Shown here: piece after piece, positions 3,828 to 6,569 of the stretch | Position numbering within the stretch: position 1 is the stretch's first letter | Layout of the letters: every line of letters begins with the position of its first letter | Assembly: GCA_016791085.1 (NCBI GenBank) | Contig: JAEUNN010000387.1 | Span: forward strand, 1-6,569 | DNA length: 6,569 bases | Reading direction: 5' to 3' | Source: Rhodocyclaceae bacterium | Lineage (GTDB): Bacteria > Pseudomonadota > Gammaproteobacteria > Burkholderiales > Rhodocyclaceae | The notes under the pieces: model-generated | Told to the model about the DNA's origin: nothing | Seen by the model: the letters and a program-made list of their open reading frames with translations, nothing else | Database searches by the model: none | Made by a program: the position numbers and the translations under genes

Positions 3828-6569
3828 TCATTTGAAAGAAAACGAATAGCGCAGGTCGAGCGCATTGTCGGTGCCGGCGCGGCCTATCACTTCGAGCCGG
3901 CGCGACAGGTGATAGGACAGTTTGACGATGTTCTGCGCCCCGGCCAGGCTTTGTTCGTACGACAGATAGACCTTGTCGCTGAGGCGCTTGCCCACCGTGA
4001 AAATTTGCGAGGCGAGCGGCGCATTGGTATCGCCGCCACCCACTACGCGGCTGCCGCCGCGCCCCAGCCCGCTGGCGGACAGATCGCCCTGCGTGAGCGT
4101 GATCTGATCGACGCCCAGCGCGTCGGCGAGCTGCCGCGACACCCCGCCCGACTGGCCGCCCAGCAAGGCGCCCGCCGCCGCGATCAACAGCCCGGTATCG
4201 CCCTTCTGTTCCTGACCGTGGCCCAATATGATCCAGGACAGCTTTTCGCTGTCCGGCATGGCCGGCTCCGACACCAGGCGCACGCGCGGCCGGCGCGCGG
4301 TACCGCCGACTTCCACGCCGGCCTCGACCGGTATGCCGTCGCGCAGCGCGCGCACGTTGAGGCCCGGGTCGTCCAGGGTGCCCTGGAAATTCACGATGCC
4401 GCGTTCTATGCGCAGCGCCTGGCCGTAGGCGTCGAAATTGCCGCCGCGGGTCGCGATCGAGCCGCTCGCACGCAACCGCCCACCCGGCTCGGCGCGCAAT
4501 TTGAGTGCGCCGGTGAGCCGCGTGTCGAGCCCGCGCCCTTTCAGGTAGAACGCACGGCCGAAATCCGCCTCGACTGCATAAGTAAGCCGTACCGGCGCGG
4601 CCTGGGTGGCAGCGCGGCCTTTGATCACCACGTCATCGGACAGACTGGGCGCACCGGCTTCGGGAATTTCGGCGTAGCCCGCATCGGCCTTGAAATTCCC
4701 GCTCACCACATAGCCCGCCGCGCGTTCGCCCTGCAGCGCGGCCGAGCCCGACAGCGCAACCCAGCGATCGGGCCGCTGCAGGGCCAGGAAGCGCTCCGCG
4801 CGCACTTTCAGATCGGCGCGAAAATCGGGGAAACTCAGACTGCCGCTCGCGCTCAAGCTGCCCGGACGGGCCGCGAATTCGTCCAGCGGCAGGCGCGACT
4901 CGCGCGGCTTCACCTGTAGCGGGCTGGTAAAGCGGAATTCGTCCAGCCACAGCCGGTCGGCCGAAAAGCGCGCCTTGAGGCTGCCGTCGGACAGCCGCAC
5001 GCCGGTATTGAGCAGCGCCCATTCCAGGGCCTCGCCTTCGATGCGTCCGTCGAACCGCGGCGCCGCCGCGGTGCCGGCCAGATCGACGCGGCCGGAAAGC
5101 CGTCCGGCCGAACGCATATTCACGTCCAGCAGCGGCGCGAGCCAGTCGATGCGCGCAATTTCCAGCGTGGCACTGCCGGATACGGGCGCCGACGGCGCGA
5201 GGCGCCATCCCTGCGGCCCCTGCTCGGCGCGCGCGGCGGCTTGCGCGTCCAGGCGCCCGAAGCGCTCGCCACGCGCCACCAGGGCGGCTTGCAACTGGTT
5301 GGCGCGCGCACCAGCCTGCAGCCGCAGTTCGGTAAGCCCCAGTGCCAGGCCGCCCTCGCCGGCCATGCGCAAGTCGCCGCTTTCGCGCTGCAACAGCAAT
5401 TGGCCATCCAGGGCTGAGGCGACTTGCACGTTCCACTGTCCGCCCAGGCGTAAATCGCCCTGCATTGGCGGCGGCGTGAAGCCCAGGCCGCTAATTTCGC
5501 CGCGGCTGGTCAATTTGACCCCATCCCAGCGCGTTTCCAGCAGACGCAAGCTGGCGCGCGCCCCGCTGATGCGCGCCGGCCCCAGTTCCAGCCGTCTGGC
5601 GCCGACCTGCAACGCGACCGGCTCGGCCAGCGCGGCCGCAAACGGCGTGCTGCCGGCAAGCGCCAGCGACTCGATCTGGCCGTCCCACAGCGGCCCGTCG
5701 CGCAGCGCGCCGCGCAGAGCGGCTTGCAGGCTGTCGCCGTGCGGCAGGCTGGCATGCAGGCTGATGCGGTGCATGGCGCGGCTGCCGTCTATGCGCAGCT
5801 GGGCCGCATCGAGCAGGCCCTGCTCCGCACGCGCCACTTTGCCCAGGTCCGCCGCCAGCGTGAATGGCCCGGCATCGGGCGGCAGGCGCAAATCCATGCT
5901 GGCCGCGGCGAGGCGCCAGCCGCCGGCAAGTTCGATGCCCTTGGCGGCAGCCTGCAATTCGCCGTACGGACGTTCCGGGCTGCCGCCCAGCCATCCCCGT
6001 GCATCCAGGCTGCCGGCTTGCAGGCCGGGCAGCGCGCCCAGTTGCGGCGCCTCGATCGCAATCTGCAGGCGGTCCGCCGGCGCGCCATAAGCACCTTGCA
6101 GACGCAAGCGGTTGCCGGCCGCATCGAGCGCAATATCCGCCGCGGCGATACGCCCCGGCGTCACGGTCAATTGCGCCTTGCCGCCCAGGGGCTGGCCGCG
6201 CAGGCGGCTGTCGAACAGCCGCAAATCCAGTTCGGCCGCCAGGGGCGACAGCTTGCCTTTGGCCGCCAGTTCGACATTCAGGTGCGCGGCCGGAAATTGG
6301 CCCAGGCGCGCCGGATCGAAATCTTTCACGCGGCCTTGCAGGGCCATATCGTAGGGCGCGGCCAGGGCGACGCTGCCGGCCAGTTCCAGCCGGCCCGGCC
6401 CGGCCGCGAGCAGCAGTTGTTCGAGCGCAAGGTGGTCGCCCTGACGCTGCGCGTAGGCCTGCACCTGAAAACGCGGCTCGCGCAAATCGAGGCGTAATTG
6501 TTGCGATGCGGCGCCGCCTTCGAGCTTCAGGCTGCCGGCAAGTCTGGTCGGCAGCAGGCGCCGGTCCCA
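3828..6569 (-). CDS. tamB: TamB family translocation/assembly module protein (DUF490), C-terminal part (5' partial)
   Basis: TamB is an AsmA-like inner-membrane-anchored protein that spans the periplasm and pairs with the outer-membrane protein TamA. It is implicated in outer-membrane biogenesis and, more recently, in phospholipid transport between membranes. The frame is open to the right edge, giving 913 visible residues ending at TGA 3828-3830. Full-length TamB is usually 1200-1400 aa, so the signal anchor and N-terminal region lie beyond 6569. The visible part is mostly repeated short beta-strands alternating polar and hydrophobic residues (motifs such as LxLxG and SGSLSF), as expected for the lipid-binding beta-taco. 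The last 350 or so residues are the conserved TamB domain: ADFGRAFYLKGRGLDTRLTG, GGNFDAYGQ, LSWIILGHG (near residue 780), GGVSRQLADALGVDQITL, VGKRLSDKVYLSYEQS, and a terminal LDLRYSFSFK strand. tamA usually lies upstream of tamB, which here means beyond the right edge. The gene converges on rpmG. Confidence 0.95.
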   Translation of the reverse strand, partial: WDRRLLPTRLAGSLKLEGGAASQQLRLDLREPRFQVQAYAQRQGDHLALEQLLLAAGPGRLELAGSVALAAPYDMALQGRVKDFDPARLGQFPAAHLNVELAAKGKLSPLAAELDLRLFDSRLRGQPLGGKAQLTVTPGRIAAADIALDAAGNRLRLQGAYGAPADRLQIAIEAPQLGALPGLQAGSLDARGWLGGSPERPYGELQAAAKGIELAGGWRLAAASMDLRLPPDAGPFTLAADLGKVARAEQGLLDAAQLRIDGSRAMHRISLHASLPHGDSLQAALRGALRDGPLWDGQIESLALAGSTPFAAALAEPVALQVGARRLELGPARISGARASLRLLETRWDGVKLTSRGEISGLGFTPPPMQGDLRLGGQWNVQVASALDGQLLLQRESGDLRMAGEGGLALGLTELRLQAGARANQLQAALVARGERFGRLDAQAAARAEQGPQGWRLAPSAPVSGSATLEIARIDWLAPLLDVNMRSAGRLSGRVDLAGTAAAPRFDGRIEGEALEWALLNTGVRLSDGSLKARFSADRLWLDEFRFTSPLQVKPRESRLPLDEFAARPGSLSASGSLSFPDFRADLKVRAERFLALQRPDRWVALSGSAALQGERAAGYVVSGNFKADAGYAEIPEAGAPSLSDDVVIKGRAATQAAPVRLTYAVEADFGRAFYLKGRGLDTRLTGALKLRAEPGGRLRASGSIATRGGNFDAYGQALRIERGIVNFQGTLDDPGLNVRALRDGIPVEAGVEVGGTARRPRVRLVSEPAMPDSEKLSWIILGHGQEQKGDTGLLIAAAGALLGGQSGGVSRQLADALGVDQITLTQGDLSASGLGRGGSRVVGGGDTNAPLASQIFTVGKRLSDKVYLSYEQSLAGAQNIVKLSYHLSRRLEVIGRAGTDNALDLRYSFSFK

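Noticed and set aside
3789..4919. 376-codon plus-strand open frame antisense to the tamB 3' part.
   Set aside because: It begins inside the terminator region and its translation is low-complexity Ala/Arg/Gln-rich, whereas the opposite strand encodes a clear TamB domain.
4975..6497. Two further long plus-strand frames (4975-6090 and 5724-6497) antisense to tamB.
   Set aside because: They overlap each other and are Ser/Arg/Pro- or Gln/Arg-rich, without domains or ribosome sites. They mirror the biased codon use of tamB.
1..6569. Search for tRNA, rRNA, CRISPR repeats, insertion-sequence ends, integrase or toxin-antitoxin genes.
   Set aside because: None seen by eye. Gaps between genes are 120 bp or less and hold only promoter, ribosome-site, hairpin or terminator signals. 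A small RNA cannot be excluded without a covariance-model search.

Overview
The window looks like a stretch of core chromosome from a GC-rich proteobacterium, most likely a betaproteobacterium. Ribosomal proteins L28 and L33 have the lengths (78 and 55 aa) and zinc-free sequences typical of that group. Genes sit close together on both strands, and nothing suggests phage, plasmid or transposon DNA. I had only the sequence, so every family assignment rests on motif recognition and remembered family members.

Layout, left to right. (1) 1-642, plus strand: the C-terminal half of a NorM-type MATE multidrug efflux transporter, cut by the window edge. (2) 639-1085, minus: dut, dUTPase, converging on the transporter gene and sharing a CTAG stop palindrome with it. 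(3) 1174-2409, minus: coaBC (dfp), the bifunctional coenzyme A biosynthesis enzyme, upstream of dut in the same transcription direction. (4) 2530-3210, plus: radC, a JAMM/MPN+ protein, divergent from coaBC across a 120-bp gap. (5) 3297-3533 and 3588-3755, plus: rpmB and rpmG, behind their own strong sigma70-like promoter and ending at a rho-independent terminator. (6) 3828-6569, minus: tamB, converging on rpmG and running off the right edge; only its C-terminal 913 residues are visible.

The central block dut-coaBC / radC-rpmB-rpmG has the same order and orientation as the E. coli dut-dfp / radC-rpmB-rpmG locus, a long-conserved housekeeping cluster. The flanks differ from E. coli: a MATE gene lies beyond dut and tamB beyond rpmG, where E. 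coli has slmA and mutM. The genes serve separate jobs: dUTP removal for thymidylate supply and DNA integrity (dut), CoA synthesis (coaBC), a poorly understood JAMM protein (radC), 50S ribosome assembly (rpmB, rpmG), outer-membrane lipid transport or biogenesis (tamB), and drug/cation antiport (MATE).

No gap between genes exceeds 120 bp, so no long stretch is unexplained. I did not find an undescribed system. The points worth a second look are small regulatory or architectural ones: the shared stop palindrome, a terminator that can work in both directions, hairpins in the coaBC leader and the coaBC-dut gap, a two-codon ORF overlapping the radC start, and a U-run at the predicted start of the rpmBG transcript. 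The long open frames antisense to coaBC and tamB look like products of high GC content.
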